A stretch of 64,000 bases of DNA, taken from the NCBI GenBank assembly GCA_916613615.1, contig OU744723.1, positions 27,302,710 through 27,366,709 of the forward strand, written 5' to 3'. The translations under genes and the position numbers were made by a program. This document shows positions 25,372-38,800 of this stretch, piece after piece; the first letter of the stretch is position 1, and every line of letters starts with the position of its first letter. This DNA comes from Steromphala cineraria (Eukaryota > Mollusca > Gastropoda > Trochida > Trochidae). Below the pieces are notes generated by a model, which worked only from the letters and a program-made list of their open reading frames with translations, was not told where the DNA came from and searched no databases.

Positions 25372-26241
25372 CATACAAACAGAAACAAATGGTACGGATA
25401 TGCTTTTATTTTGAATTACTTACACATATAGGTTATGCACATTGCTACTCAGCCAGAAATTTATGATAAGATACTTCGCAATACCAAGGAAGAATAGTTC
25501 CATGTGATGTCAAGATATAACCCGACTATCAAATGATCTTGTCATCACCTTTTAACAGTGCCAAATGTCATATTCAAGAGTCAAGCTTCTTGCCTCCCTT
25601 GATGAGTTCATCACAATTCCATGTCTACATATATTCACAACAAGTAAATTGTCCAAGTATATGATTTAACTTCTTCATATGAATATTAAAAAAAACCCAC
25701 GATTTTCTCCTACGGTTTCATTTTTGATCTCAGGGAGAATGAAACATTACAAAAGTCTGCCACGTCACATTAATATTCATTCAACATTAACAATAAACAT
25801 AAAATATTATAAACATGGTATATTATATAAATACCACTGAGACAGTTTTTGAAGTTATCTGTTTCTAAACATTTCTTTATTTACTTCAATGTTAGATTAA
25901 AGGACCAAAACATTCTTATTCTTAATTCTCATAATGTTATTCATAAATAAAAAATATTTTAGACTACCCGTTATTAGTCGAAGAATAATTGTCCAATTGG
26001 CAAAGTTTTGAATCTACTTTCCTAGACCACTCATTACCGATTGCTGGACAATAGCATTGATTAATGTTTTCCAATCTTAGTCCTTGTTAGAATTGTTAGT
26101 ATTTTTCTGATTACAAAAGTCTGTCACGTCACAGGCATCAGTCTTCCAGGCACCGGAGTACTCAAGGCCGAGTCGTGTCCATGTGGACTCGAGTTCATTT
26201 TCTTGGACTAGAGGACTCATCAAAACTTGAAGTTACTGTTA
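25372..26241. other. Convergent intergenic spacer
   Basis: AT-rich sequence between the plus-strand Ig gene and the 3' side of minus-strand COMMD4. No gene seen. Confidence 0.55.
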
Positions 26242-26247
26242 TTTATT
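26242..26247 (-). terminator. Possible COMMD4 polyadenylation signal
   Basis: TTTATT on the plus strand is AATAAA on the minus strand, about 720 nt past the COMMD4 stop. If used, the 3' UTR would include the antisense LINE fragment at 26465-26812. Weak support. Confidence 0.3.
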
Positions 26248-26464
26248 GAAGTCATATCATTCTATTGTCAGTCAAGTGAAGACAGGAGATCAACATTACC
26301 AATTCAAGACTATGATGTCAATATATGCTATATATGAACATGACTCGGACGAGTCGTATGTTTATGATATCAAGGCTCAACAAAATTTACATTATTTCTT
26401 GGGTAAAGATAAAATTTCGGGTACTGGGGTCCGAATTGAGTCTGACCCCTCAAGTACTTGAATC

Positions 26465-26812
26465 TCAGATACAAGTGTCCCAAGATTGTCTGATTTGGAA
26501 TCATCTAATCTAGAGGGCAAAATAACATATGAAGAATGTTTACATGTACTGAAAAAAATGAAAAATGAAAAAACACCAGGACCTGATGGATTTACAACTG
26601 AATTTTATAAAAGAAATTGGGGCGATTTAAATAATTTTTTGATTAATTCTTTAAACTATGCTTATGAACATGGCTCCCTATCTGTAACCCAGAAACAAGG
26701 ATTAATTACATGCTTGCCAAAACCAAATAAACCTAAACAATATCTTAAATCATGGCGCCCTATAAGTTTACTAAATACTTCATACAAAATTGCATCTGCT
26801 GTGATAGAAAAA
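26465..26812 (+). pseudogene. LINE reverse-transcriptase fragment flanked by 13-bp direct repeats
   Basis: The plus-strand frame encodes the start of an L1/Tx1-type reverse-transcriptase domain: L-E-G-K-I-T-Y-E-E-C, K-T-P-G-P-D-G-F-T-T-E-F-Y-K, L-P-K-P-N-K, W-R-P-I-S-L-L-N-T. It ends after S-Y-K-I-A-S-A-V-I-E-K. The catalytic F/Y-A-D-D block, the rest of ORF2 and a LINE 3' end are absent, so it is inert. AAGTACTTGAATC lies on both sides (26452-26464 and 26813-26825). It sits antisense on the 3' side of COMMD4. Confidence 0.85.
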
Positions 26813-26962
26813 AGTACTTGAATCCACTTTTAGGACCCGTGGAAGCCCTATTGACCAGTATCCAAGCTAATCTATAGTTTGATGAGACCAGGACTCTATG
26901 TTGGAATCTCTGTTGGAAGAGAGGTGATGACAGCGGTGGTATGAGCCAACAGCAACTCCGCA

Positions 26963-29900
26963 CTATGATGCAAGTGTGTCCATCATGGAATCTGCTTGCT
27001 TCAGTTCTGAAATAAATAATTTGACATTAGGATTTTCACTGATTTCTGTGGCCAAGAATGTATCCAAATGCAGGGGTTTCAAATTGATTAATGCTTTATG
27101 TTTGGAGTTTTAACAAATATCTGTCAATCAGTTGTCCAAGCATATCACAAATCTTGACAGGCTAATAGAAGTCTTGCAGCATTTCCCCCAAGGTTTTAGT
27201 GCATGTCATATAACCTCCCATACCTTAAAGTGACACAGAGTATGTTACTTTAAATTTTATTTGGTTTTGATAAGCTACAAAATATCTAATATGCTGATTA
27301 AAGTTCATATATCTCATCACTAGACTTGCAAATATATCCATTTATGCATAATATCTCTAAAACGCTTGATGTTATGGAAAAATCAAGAAAACATCTCAAA
27401 TACGTTTAATATTGGAAATTATGCATCCAATTAATCTACCTGTGAGTTACAATACCTTATAGACACTGTCGAATCGAAAATATCTTCCTGTCAGCTTTTG
27501 ACAAGGTTTCAAAATTACGTTTGGCGAATTTGCACACGCCACTCGAGCCACATTGTCTGGTTTTCGATCAAAATCCCGACTTTGAATGGCTGTTTTTTCG
27601 CTCAAATGTGCTGACTGGCCTTTAACTTGTTATTTTCAGTAACAGTTAGTGGTTCCCGATGTAATAACATCGATTTCAAAATTTGACATATGTGATCCTA
27701 TCAACATACTCTGTGTCTCTTTAACTGGTAAGTGCTTTCAGAAATCCAGGACATCTCCTGCATATAAAGAAACTAGAGGTGATTATAATATCTATATATA
27801 TATTAGTTGTATGTAAGTAGACCTGAGTAACTGACCGTGAAGAAGGACCCGAAACTTGTCTGCAGTGAGAGTGAAGGCGACGGGTTCCACTGTCTGCGTA
27901 TCCGGATTCCGCACCTCCAGTCGCACCTGCACACTAGCCTCGTTGATGTCCTGTGTACATACAATTGGGTAGAATACAACATATCAATTTTTAATTGGGA
28001 CTTTAATTTGGAAACATGAAGTTACCGATACCACAAACTTTGGTTTTCCTATTTTAAGTCATAACTTTTATATGGAAAAATGTTGACTTAACATTGAACT
28101 TTTTCATTCCTTATGTAGTTGATATGTATATGAAAGACTTTTAACAGTATATATTGATTATTTTACATGAGTTATACAAGTGATTAAATATTTTTTAAAA
28201 TAGAGTAACCCTAAGTCATAAGTGTTCTGCAATGAAATAAAGTTTTCCCTTGGACTGTGAGAGTTTAAAACTAGGAAAAAAACATAACCTTTGTTTTTCA
28301 CATTCGACCATAAATTAAGAATCTTTATCCAAGGCCAGTGAAGTCAAAAAACAATTGTTATTGTCGCCATGGATAATTAGTTTGTGATGTCACTCAAAAA
28401 CTATATTTTACTGGGGAATAAACAGGAGGCAGTACCTCTGATCTTTACAGGGACAGTCCTATCAAGGTTTTTTTTTTTAGGAAACAAAATTTGTTTGTGC
28501 CCTCTTCCTTATCAAGTTGTTAAATAGAAATCCTAAAAATGTTGCCCCAAACAACATGTTGTGTTATTATCATGTACTAATAGCTTTATATGCATAAACC
28601 CAATGTCCCTTGAATTTTGTTTCCAAAATAAATGCCCTGATAGGAGTGTCCCTTTAAGCGCACAATACCTTCAGTTCACTGGAGCTCAGGATGTAGTCCA
28701 CCCTCCACTTGACACTCTCCAGGGAGGACACTGCAACACCAGACTTACCATTAGACACGGGTCTCCTCGTATTTCACACAACACTTACAGGTTTATAATA
28801 TACAATTCTTCTGCGATTAATTTGTAACAATTTTCAACATATCTGCTATATAAAAAGTACATATTGCCAATTAATTTGATTATAATAACACTTAAATAAC
28901 ACTTTATTGTCCTTAGTACAAGTACATCAGAAATTTGTTTTATGCCCATGGCACCCGGCAGCCACGGCGCAGCGCCAGTTAATGCGTTGTTCGGACTTTA
29001 CAATGCTGAGTGTCAAGCACGACAACAAAAACTCCCAATCTTTTAACGTCTATTGGTATGACGCGACCGGGAATCGAACACCGGTCTTCTGGGTGACGAG
29101 TAGACACTCTACCACTGAGCTACGTCCCCGGCATTAATTGTTTAGTCTAAAAGCCTCTGAATGATAATGAATTGGATTTGTATTTTTTAGCTATTATCCA
29201 AACTAATTAGATGTTCAGCATATTCAATTGGTAATGATTTTAGGTGATTGACATTTGCTACACCTTATCAAACGGAGTCAGTGTATCCTAACTTACCCCC
29301 CTTTTAAAGTTTCATGTTTAGACTTAGACTGGTAAAACACAAATGTCACTATTTTAGGGAGAAACCATTGGCAGTGGCCAATAGAGTTGTGATAATACAG
29401 ACATATCACAATACAATATGTAACACAACATCAATTATTGAATGATTTAAGACCATACGATGCACATCACAATATACAATTTTTAAAGTATCTTAAAGAA
29501 AAACAAACTTTGAAAAAATATGATTTTAGGTTAAATAAGAAAAGTCAATGATATGTGTCTCAATACAGACATGGTATCATCTTACATTAAGTATCACAAT
29601 TCATGTAAGGAAATATTGTCATAACTCTAGTGGCCAATATGCAGATATGATGACAAGGATATTAGGATATGCTCATTGGCAACATAGATGCAACCAAAGA
29701 TATGTTGCACCAGACGTAAAAGGTAACAAACCTACTCATAACCGATATCCTTCTCATGTACTCACATCTCAAGCTCTGATCTCGGAGTCGCGTCTGTAGC
29801 TTCACCAGGCTGTCACTGTATGACTTGGTCAACGACCCAGCATGCTCTGCAACAGGAAATTATCAAGCTGAAATGGGTGTTTTTGGATAGTATGGATACC

Positions 29901-32900
29901 ATCAAAATTTGAAATGAAAAATAAAATGAATCATGCTACATCAGCGTATATGTCTCTTCGTTGAGCTCCAACACATCAATGATATCAATCAGCCCAAAAT
30001 CATCAAAAAATATAAAATCTAGCCAGCCAATCAAATGATGCTCTTTCAGTCATAGCTGCAACCTGATTCCTGGGCCTTGTTCTGCTTCCTCAATGATTAT
30101 AAAAAGATGCACAAACACAAATGAGAAATTTTAACAGTGTGATTCAGTTTAACCGATTTTAGTGCTTTTAGACTTCATAACGGTAACTCATGTCGCGTGA
30201 ACAAATGCAGAAAGGTTTAACTTAGATTGAAACTTGATTCCATTACGCCTTGTAGGCAAATTTGATAGACTTGAGTATACGGGGTTCCGACCTTTAGGCA
30301 GACCAAGCTGCTGAAGTTCATTCGAGAGAGTGTCACCATCCACACTGTACTTGGCTGCGCTGGTCAGGATGAAGGTCAGAGCAGCGATACTCGCCTTCAC
30401 ATCTCCCGTCTCTGAAATAAGGGCATTGTACATCAAGAAATAATACCGGAATAAAGTTACACAAAGCTTAGTACTAATAAACAGGGTTTACATAAAACTT
30501 CAGTAAATAGTCAAAGGCACAAGCCTATGTGATGAGTAACGTTAAGTTGAGAATGAAACATTCTAGCCACACAACTTATTTGAGGAACATCGAAATTTCA
30601 TCTACCGGTACTTAGAGAATACAGAGGGCCCCTTTTTTAAGGAAAGATGGGGTGACATGCGGTTGAATGCTGCTTACAAAGAGAATTTCAGTTATCTTTA
30701 GGAATGATAGTAGCACTGCAGGGAGAAAGCCAATGGTGGTACTTCATTGAATTTCAGTGTATCATTGCACCCAAACCCTTCTGAATGTAGAACAGTGCTC
30801 TATTACATACAAAGTTGCCAAGCCCTTGGCCAGATTCAAACCCAAGACCTCTAATCTGAAGCCACACATGCTAATCACTGCTTCATCTCTGCCTTATCTT
30901 GCCCCTACTTATGAGGACACGGCCAGCGACGGAATGTGTTCAAACATCGAATTTGCGGATGATTCATCAATTGTGGCACAGTAAAGATGGGTAGTTTGGA
31001 CATTGATACCTCACTCACATGAAAAGTTTTTTAGATTAACGTGACAAAAACAAAGCAAATGAGAATTGATTTTTGATCCAAAAAGACTGTAGACAGTAAG
31101 AGCCCAGTCATATCACAGGCAGTGTTGTTTGACAAGTATCAGAATACAAGCATCTAGCAGCAATAATTGACAATCAAATAATACTTAAACAGGAATACAG
31201 ACTCTATCTACAAGAAATGTCAACAATAATTTGATTGTTTGAGAGGCATTTTAGAAGTTGGAAGTATCAAGATGACAAGGATTTATGGATATTCAACTTC
31301 TTTATTGTAAAACTTTGATTTTATGAGAAAAGTAAGATCTCTTAATGTGTAAATGCAAGTATCCTTTTGTGTTCGTAATTGATAATCCTTTTACATTTAT
31401 GCAAATAATGTTGTTTATTTGTAACTTTTATTAATGACTATGAATGTAAAAAACAATTCTCTTTCCGGTAATAAAATTGTATCTTATCTTACCAAATTTG
31501 GCATCTGCAGTAAGCTTGTACACTTTGTCATACTGAAAAGAATTTTTTTTTAAATAAATAAATAGTATGGTCTGTTTGAGAAGTATGGTGCTTAAAACAA
31601 GCATAATGCTTTGATTGTAGATTAATATGTCAATTTCAATCATAAGTATTTACAGTATTGAATAGAAATACACATTGAACTTATATATATCTTTTTTTTT
31701 CAAATTATTCATTTTGATAAAAACACAATACCTATCAGCCTAATGAATCCAAATTTAGCTACATTAGAAAGTCAAACATCAAAGTGAACTTACATCAATG
31801 CTTTCCCCTAACAAATCTTTTATAACCTGGACACAAAGTAGCTTCATCTTCACTGATGTCTGAAAAATTACAAAATACATGCAACACCTTTTTAATTACA
31901 TTTATTTCAAATGAAAAAAGTGCCAATGAAAAAATAATGAACCAATATAAACAGGATTCTTTCAACTTTCAAATTAAAACATGACTGACTGGCTTCTCTT
32001 TAAAACTCAACATTTCATCAGCCTTTGTAGTTAATGTTTTACTAAAATTTCCAGAGGTCAAAATTAGTCTTATCACAGTGCTAGCCATTCGGGCTAGTGT
32101 ATTTCTAATAGTCGGACTGTCCAAACACAACTCCAGCTAGCCCAAAACATTGAAATGATCTTGTTATCCTCAATGTGTCTCTAGTCCTTCAGACTACCAG
32201 TTCATACAGTTCACTAGCCCAGCAAGTTTTCTACAAGCAATGGGCTACAAGACTACTGCTAATTTAACCCTGCAATCTGAATCTGGTGTATAAACAAAGT
32301 CTGAAAGCTGGGTATTTTTTGTCCAATTTAAAAAAAGTTTTACACTAAAATGTAATACTTATATAAGGGTTAGTAACAACTAATCTTCCAGATCAATATT
32401 TGATATCTTGATAGTTAAAAAATATCTTTAAAAGTTTTGAGGTGTAGAGATCAACGCACAGAAAGCCATATATGCCACAGTCACTGACATCAAAGCTAAG
32501 GCTTACAAATTTATTCCTGATATTACTAACTAAACTTACCAATTGTGGAATGATGGTAATTTTGAATATTTTTTTTTATATAGGATTACAAAGTTATTAA
32601 ATGACCAATTATTCACATATATATAAGAGAGGAAAATAACAGCTTACTATTTTGGACAAAATGCTGATTTCAGCTAGGACCCAATCTGGGCAGTCTAATT
32701 CGCCACAAAATCTGAATCTCTGAAAAACAAAAACAAAAATAGATTAATTTTTATATTTTTTTAAAATCTAATTTTAATAAATGAATAATAATGATAAATT
32801 CTATATAAATTCATTAACAATGACAATAACTCATTCGTCTGATAATTGTTATAATTTCATAAAAGAACTTAACTCATTGGCAGCCTTTACTTTCTCACTA

Positions 32901-33064
32901 GAAACGATATTATCTGACCGTCATGTGATCATACTGACAGTGACACGGATTACTGTGGTGTAAAGTAAAGTGTTTAAATTCAGTGTTTTTACCAGAATAC
33001 GCTCACATCTGGTCTCTTTCTCATGTCATTTGTAAACAAGGTGTATTTGACCATTACTTACCAT
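26963..33064 (-). CDS. COMMD4: COMM domain-containing protein 4 (COMMD4)
   Basis: Nine coding exons on the minus strand, in order: 33062-33064 (ATG only, donor GTAAGT), 32648-32719, 31794-31859, 31493-31532, 30292-30411, 29766-29846, 28669-28730, 27836-27950, 26963-27006. They join in frame to 603 nt, 200 aa plus stop; vertebrate COMMD4 is about 199 aa. Diagnostic segments are [18 protein letters not shown] near the N-terminus, [19 protein letters not shown]-type helix, E-L-Q-Q-L-G-L-P-K, then the C-terminal COMM domain with [10 protein letters not shown] and [19 protein letters not shown] proteins form the hetero-decameric ring of the Commander complex, which acts in endosomal recycling and has been linked to NF-kB control. 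The donor after exon 5 (AAG|GTCGGA) is weak but required by frame and homology. The gene is convergent with the Ig gene and divergent from MRPL9. Confidence 0.94.
28890..29137 (-). mobile_element. tRNA-derived SINE
   Basis: The minus strand begins GGGGACGTAGCTCAGTGGTA (A box about 29105-29122), and a B box GGTGTTCGATTCCC lies at 29070-29083. The tRNA-like head spans about 29054-29131, but its acceptor stem does not pair well. A tRNA-unrelated body continues to about 28890. This is the usual SINE layout, inserted in the same orientation as COMMD4 in one of its introns. The tail end is approximate. Confidence 0.75.
30800..30890 (-). repeat. Possible tRNA-like SINE relic in a COMMD4 intron
   Basis: On the minus strand, TGATTAGCATGTGTGG is followed by CTTGGGTTTGAATCTGG, resembling A and B boxes at about the right spacing. 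No full tRNA fold can be completed. Tentative. Confidence 0.3.
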
Positions 33065-35146
33065 TGTTGACTTGTTTATGGACCCAAAGACCGAGGAAAA
33101 GAACCACTAAAATCTCCCTAGCAGACAACTCCCACCATTTTGTACAACTAAAATACGGAAAATAATGATCTTAACTTGAGACAAACAAACATGATTAAAA
33201 AAACGAAAATTGTAATTTGAACACAAATTAATAGATTTTCTGGATGTTATTGGATGTTGTGACCATAATGAATTAGTAATGCCATATGTTAATTAACCGA
33301 ACCTTAATTTAGCTATCAAGGGTGCCTGGTTATTTGAGTCCGGTTATGAATTCAAGGGGAGGTTATCATCCGGATCCGGTTGAAAAGACATGCAGTGTTG
33401 ATCGTGTGATGTTTTGCCAATGTAATTAATAAAAAGTGAGTTATCAAACAACGATTTGGTACTATGAAACGTTATTCTGAAAAAAAACCAATATTTTCAT
33501 TGCTTTGTTTATCCATGGTGGGCTGCGATTTAGCTTAATCAATGAAATATTTATTATCAGAACGACAAAACTAATTTTTATCATTAATTTGATGCTCTGT
33601 TTACCTGTTTACTGATTAACTAAGGTGTTTTGTGTCATCTATATGAAGACGTATATTTCCCTCGAATTCGAAAAATCTAAATAGTGTTTCTTATGCTAAT
33701 TAAACTTATCTTAGGAAAATGTTTATGGAATCATGATTATCTAAGTTTATACCCCGTTTTACTGCAAGTGATGATCATACCTTTCCATGATAACAGTGTT
33801 ATTATCTACACCGAAACATCAGATGCAATAAAAAGTTGATTATCAAAAAGAACTTGTTCTTCTTCGTCTAAAATGCCTCTCAAAGAAGGGAATCATATTC
33901 TATTTGTGGCTATCCAATTTGATGAATTGAACCCCTTCAGTTGATCACCTAGGAACAACACTGACTGAGCCTGAATGCAGGAAATGTACATACAGTATTA
34001 CACTGTATATTCCATTATCATGGTTGTGTTTGCACGTGAAGTCTTCCCCGTTGTTCTGTTTTGATATCAGTAAACCTGTGCTTAATAAAACTTGGATTCA
34101 AACTCCTCATGGACCATTCTGAGTCCTCAGTTTTGTTTATAAATGTCATTAAGTGACCCTGATGAGTTATATATATATATAGTACATAACCGTTATTTGT
34201 ATATGACCTGAAAATGCTCCTAAATTGAGCTGAAAGTACAGGCCAGTAAAATGGATTCATTCTACTTCTGACTTCATATCTTTTCAATATATATACCGGT
34301 ATAAGACTTAAATCAATGGCAGGCCTAAAATCCGTGGCAGATTTCCAAATGCATGCAACATTGCCGTACCTATCAAGATCTGTGGCGGATTTCATATTGA
34401 TGGTGATGGAAATTATTTGGTGGGTGAATTGTTTAAAAAATTTCTTTTATTGTGTTTTCTTTCATACACTTAACTTTATTATAACTCTGCAAATTTGTCA
34501 ATAAAGAATTCAATCTAAAATTGGAATTCCCAATAATTCCAATAGAATGACAGTGAAATGTTTGCAAATTTGATTTCAAGGACATTTTGAAGTCTTGATT
34601 ATCTCTCATGCTTAGGGTCAACAAAGACATCAGATGAAACTCCTAGAGTAAGCAAAATTAACTCTAACCCAAATGGCTAAGAAATCACTTTAAAAGAATC
34701 CAAGGACTAAAGTAGACATTTACTATGAATGCAAGGGCTTAAGAAGATAGTTGCAATGAATTCAAGGGCTACAGAAGAGAGCTGATATAAATCCAAGGCT
34801 TGAAAAAAGACAGTTTGACAGAAATAAGTAACAAATTGCAACTGGTATAATGCTTTCTCACACTGCACTGCGGCTGAAGTCTTTTCAGTGAATTTTTGAA
34901 AATATCTTGCCTTAACAATGAAAAGCAATTTGACTGGCGACGCAAACAGTTAGCAATTATGCCGTCATCCCATAACAATCAAACTTGCCATGGATTTCGA
35001 AAACCATCACAGATTAGAGACCCGCCACAGATCTAAGTCCTACATATATTATACTATCATTATGTGACCATGACGAGTTATATATGCAAGTGTTCCTAAA
35101 TTGTAAAGCAGACTATTAGAAGGATGATCACTTTATATTGACATTA
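33065..35146. other. Intergenic region between COMMD4 and MRPL9
   Basis: It starts with the COMMD4 5' leader and promoter (minus strand), whose start site I cannot place. No TATA box or CpG-rich promoter is evident. No other gene is seen, and the short frames here look random. Confidence 0.5.
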
Positions 35147-35309
35147 GGAGATAAACCTACTGTGTTTTTTAATTTTCGTGGTCTAACGTAGATTCGATAC
35201 CTGTTGATGTCATTCAGAGCCAAACGCGTTAGCCTTAGGCGTCGAATGTAACATCAACGATATCGAATGTTAAACCACGAAAATTAAAAAACACAGTAGG
35301 TTTATCTCC
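35147..35309. mobile_element. Foldback element with about 75-bp arms
   Basis: GGAGATAAACCTACTGTGTT at the left end is matched in reverse complement at the right end. Pairing continues through ATTTTCGTGGT and, less perfectly, through TTCGATA...TTGATGT and AACGCGTTAGCC near the centre. The element is non-coding and could form a long hairpin. It abuts the MITE at 35310. Confidence 0.85.
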
Positions 35310-35799
35310 ATTCTACCATGACAAGTGTTTTTAGCGTTTTAAATGTTATTTCTTTTCTATCACGTAACGTCAGTTTTGCTTCGGTCAACACTGTGACATC
35401 ATAATGTCTTGTGCTTATGACGTCAAAGGTTGACGTCACTGTTGACATCACTGAACCCAAACTGTTTGCGGCAGCTTCTTGATCTAAATTCAGCCTTTCG
35501 CTTAAAATTACGCTATTTCCTGGACATAAGCATGCATGATATTGATGCGAACCAAAATCTTCTTACGTATAAGTAAGGGTAGTAAAATGATAAAAGACTT
35601 TTAGTTAGTATTCAGACGCAGCAATTCCCGAAGCGTAGGGTGACTGTATGGGTGTCGACTCGGGTAGTGAAGTTTGTTTTTATGGCAATGAGTATCAAAC
35701 TGCGGTGAATCGCCCGTCATAAAAATCGTGTTCGAACGTAGGTTCGACCATAGAAATAAACCAATGAAATTCGAGGATTTTGAAATGTCATGGTAGAAT
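35310..35799. mobile_element. 490-bp MITE upstream of MRPL9
   Basis: Terminal inverted repeats ATTCTACCATGACA (35310-35323) and TGTCATGGTAGAAT (35786-35799). The right end, including GTTCGACCATAGAAATAAAC and GAGGATTTTGAAATGTCA, recurs in reverse at about 50371-50460, so it is a dispersed family. It ends 97 bp before the MRPL9 ATG and may overlap its promoter. Non-coding. Confidence 0.8.
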
Positions 35800-35895
35800 C
35801 TTTGTATGATTTATTTGTCGTAAATAAGAGTTTAAAAGGGCAAGATTTGTTACTGTAAAATCTCTAAATGTTATTCTTTATTTTCACAGACGGTG

Positions 35896-38800
35896 ATGTT
35901 GCGTACAAGTGTTCAAGTTGTCCGAGAGGCAGGGCAGATGCTGAGGCCGGTGGTGAGAGGATCACCCTGCTACAATGTGCAACAGACCAGGGTAAGACTT
36001 GAGGCCATAGAGAATGATATTGGTGTTATATCACACACTGTTAGAACGAAGTAAGTTGGTTGTAGGAAGGACCTGGAGTCCGTGTTTAAACATGTTTTTG
36101 TTCCTACAAACACGTCCTATGATTTAAAAAATCAGCCAGCCCGACTAAACATTTGCAACATGAAGACAGTTAGTGTCTCTTAAGTTCTAAATTCACACAA
36201 GGGAACCAGGCTTACTGATCTCTTCTCCAACAAGCAATATCTGTAAGTAACCAGCTGGCAGGCGGGCAAGCGCTTATTCAATCACTGCCTTAGGAATGGG
36301 GGTTAAACAGAACTGCTCTCAGTGTGTGGCTAAGGAAGGGGGGTTAAACAGAACTGCTTTCAGTGTGTGACTTAGAAAGGGGGGTTAAACAGAACTGCTC
36401 TCAGTGTGTGACTAAGGGAGGGGGGTTAAACAGAACTGCTCTCAGTGTGTGACTAAGAAAGGGGGGTTAAACAGAACTGCTCTCAGTGTGTGACTAAGGA
36501 AGGGGGGTTAAACAGAACTGCTCTTAGTGTGTGACTAAGAAAGGGGGGTTAAACAGAACTGCTCTCAGTGTGTGACTAAGGAAGGGGGGTTAAACAGAAC
36601 TGCTTTCAGTGTGTGACTTAGAAAGGGGGGTTAAACAGAACTGCTCTCAGTGTGTGACTAAGGGAGGGGGGTTAAACAGAACTGCTCTCAGTGTGTGACT
36701 AAGAAAGGGGGGTTAAACAGAACTGCTCTCAGTGTGTGACTAAGGAAGGGGGGTTAAACAGAACTGCTTTCAGTGTGTGGCTAAGAAAGGGGGGTTAAAC
36801 AGAACTGCTCTCAGTGTGTGGCTAAGAAAGGGGGGTTAAACAGAACTGCTTTCAGTGTGTGGCTAAGAAAGGGGTGTTAAACAGAACTGCTCTCAGTGTG
36901 TGGCTAAGGAAGGGGGGTTAAACAGAACTGCTCTCAGTGTGTGGCTAAGAAAGGGGGGTTAAACAGAACTGCTCTCAGTGTGTGACTAAGAAAGGGGGGA
37001 TAAACAGAACTGCTCTCAGTGTGTGGCTGCAGACTTCTAGCAATTACATGTTACTATCTAAAGATCACACTTCAAACATGCAAGTTTATTTGTAAACAAA
37101 TGAAACTGTTACAAATATAATAATTGTTTTGTATCACAGTGACATGTGATGTTGAATATTAATTGTATCAATCACCTTTCTTGTCTCAGACGACAATAAT
37201 TGTGGAGCGGATGTTTCCTCCAAATCTGGGGAAGATTGGAATGATGCCTAAGATGAAGAAGAAGCAGCATGTGTTGAAGTTTGTGGAGAATACCAACTCT
37301 AAACCAGTCCCCCCGATCTCCTGTATCCTCCTCAAGGATGTCAAAGGTGAGACGTCACAATCCAAAATAAATGTTGAGGGCTCACATCCATAAAACATGT
37401 TTATGTTAATTTTTGAAGAGGCAGACTATGGTGAGGGGCATGAATGTCAAACGACAAGATTGGGAGGAAATTATGTTAATGGAAATGGAAATTTGAATGG
37501 AAGGCTATCGTAAGGGGCATGAATATCAAACAACAAAATTGACAGGAAATTGATATTGGAGAGGCATGTAAGAGACACTATGTTTTGTCAAACACTATCA
37601 TGGCATCTTATTTAAGAAATTTGACTTTGTTAACCCGGAAAAACTTCTTTTCTCTCCCAGTCTTGAATCAAATTTTTAAACTAAAACCAATAACTGTTAT
37701 GCATGTGATTGAGAAGTAGACAAGGAAATAATTAAAATCAACTTATCAAGGTGATCAAAATAATTCATCCAATACAGCACTTCTCTGTTGAGAAGTAAGA
37801 AAACACCTCATAATGAGCAGATTGTAAGCCAAGTGTACTAAACTATGGAGTTACATGTAAGTCGTACATGTTTGTCTAAACTCCAAGGCAGTCTTGTCAT
37901 GAAAGGAGCTGTTTTTTGTAACAGACATGTCACATGGACCTAATTAAATATGTCCTCTAAGACATTGATATCATACATACCGTATATTTCAATGTATAAG
38001 GCGAGTTTTTTATGCCAGAAATTAGGGGGTCAAAGAAGGGGGTCGCCCAAAACACAAGGTCAAAAACTAGAGGCCAAGTGAGGGGTATCTGCCAACCCAA
38101 CAAGTCAAGCGAGTCGATGTTTACACTGGATGTCCATTACACAATCATCGATGTCATCTCAAATTTAATCTTGTAAAATAAAATACATTTGTCTTATTGT
38201 TAATTTTAAATGAAAATATAGAGAGAAATATGAATGAAAATTCAAAATAACTTATCAATCAAAATCATCCATGTACCGGACCAAAGGAAATATTCCAACA
38301 AGTGTTTGCTTGCCGATAACATGTTATGTTAGTGTCGGTGTCATACGAGATAGAACCTCGTGATGAAATAACTTGACATAATTGAAGATAAAAATAAATT
38401 TATACAAATGTAATGATTAATTGATTAATTAACATTGTTTTGATGACTGATATTGTGACTTTATTATACCCCCGCTACGACGTAGTCGGGGGTATATAGC
38501 GCTCCGCGTGTCCGTCCGTGCGTCCGTCCGTGCGTCCGTCCGTCCGTGCGTCCGTCCGAAATCGTTTCCGGAGCATTACTCAAAAACTATACCACTTAGA
38601 AACTTCAAATTTGGTATTGAAGTAGCCTATATGGTGCTGTGGTGCCTTTTAGGGGTTTCAGCTCAATGGTCCAAATAATTTTTGAAATTTTGACAAAAAA
38701 CGGTCCGATTTTTGGACTTTGTCTCGTTTCCGGAGCATAACTCAAAAACTGTACCACTTAGAAACTTCAAATTTGGTATGGAAGTAGCCTATATGGTGCT

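Noticed and set aside
29054..29131. Functional tRNA gene on the minus strand
   Set aside because: Good A and B boxes, but the acceptor arms do not pair and a SINE body follows; called a tRNA-derived SINE.
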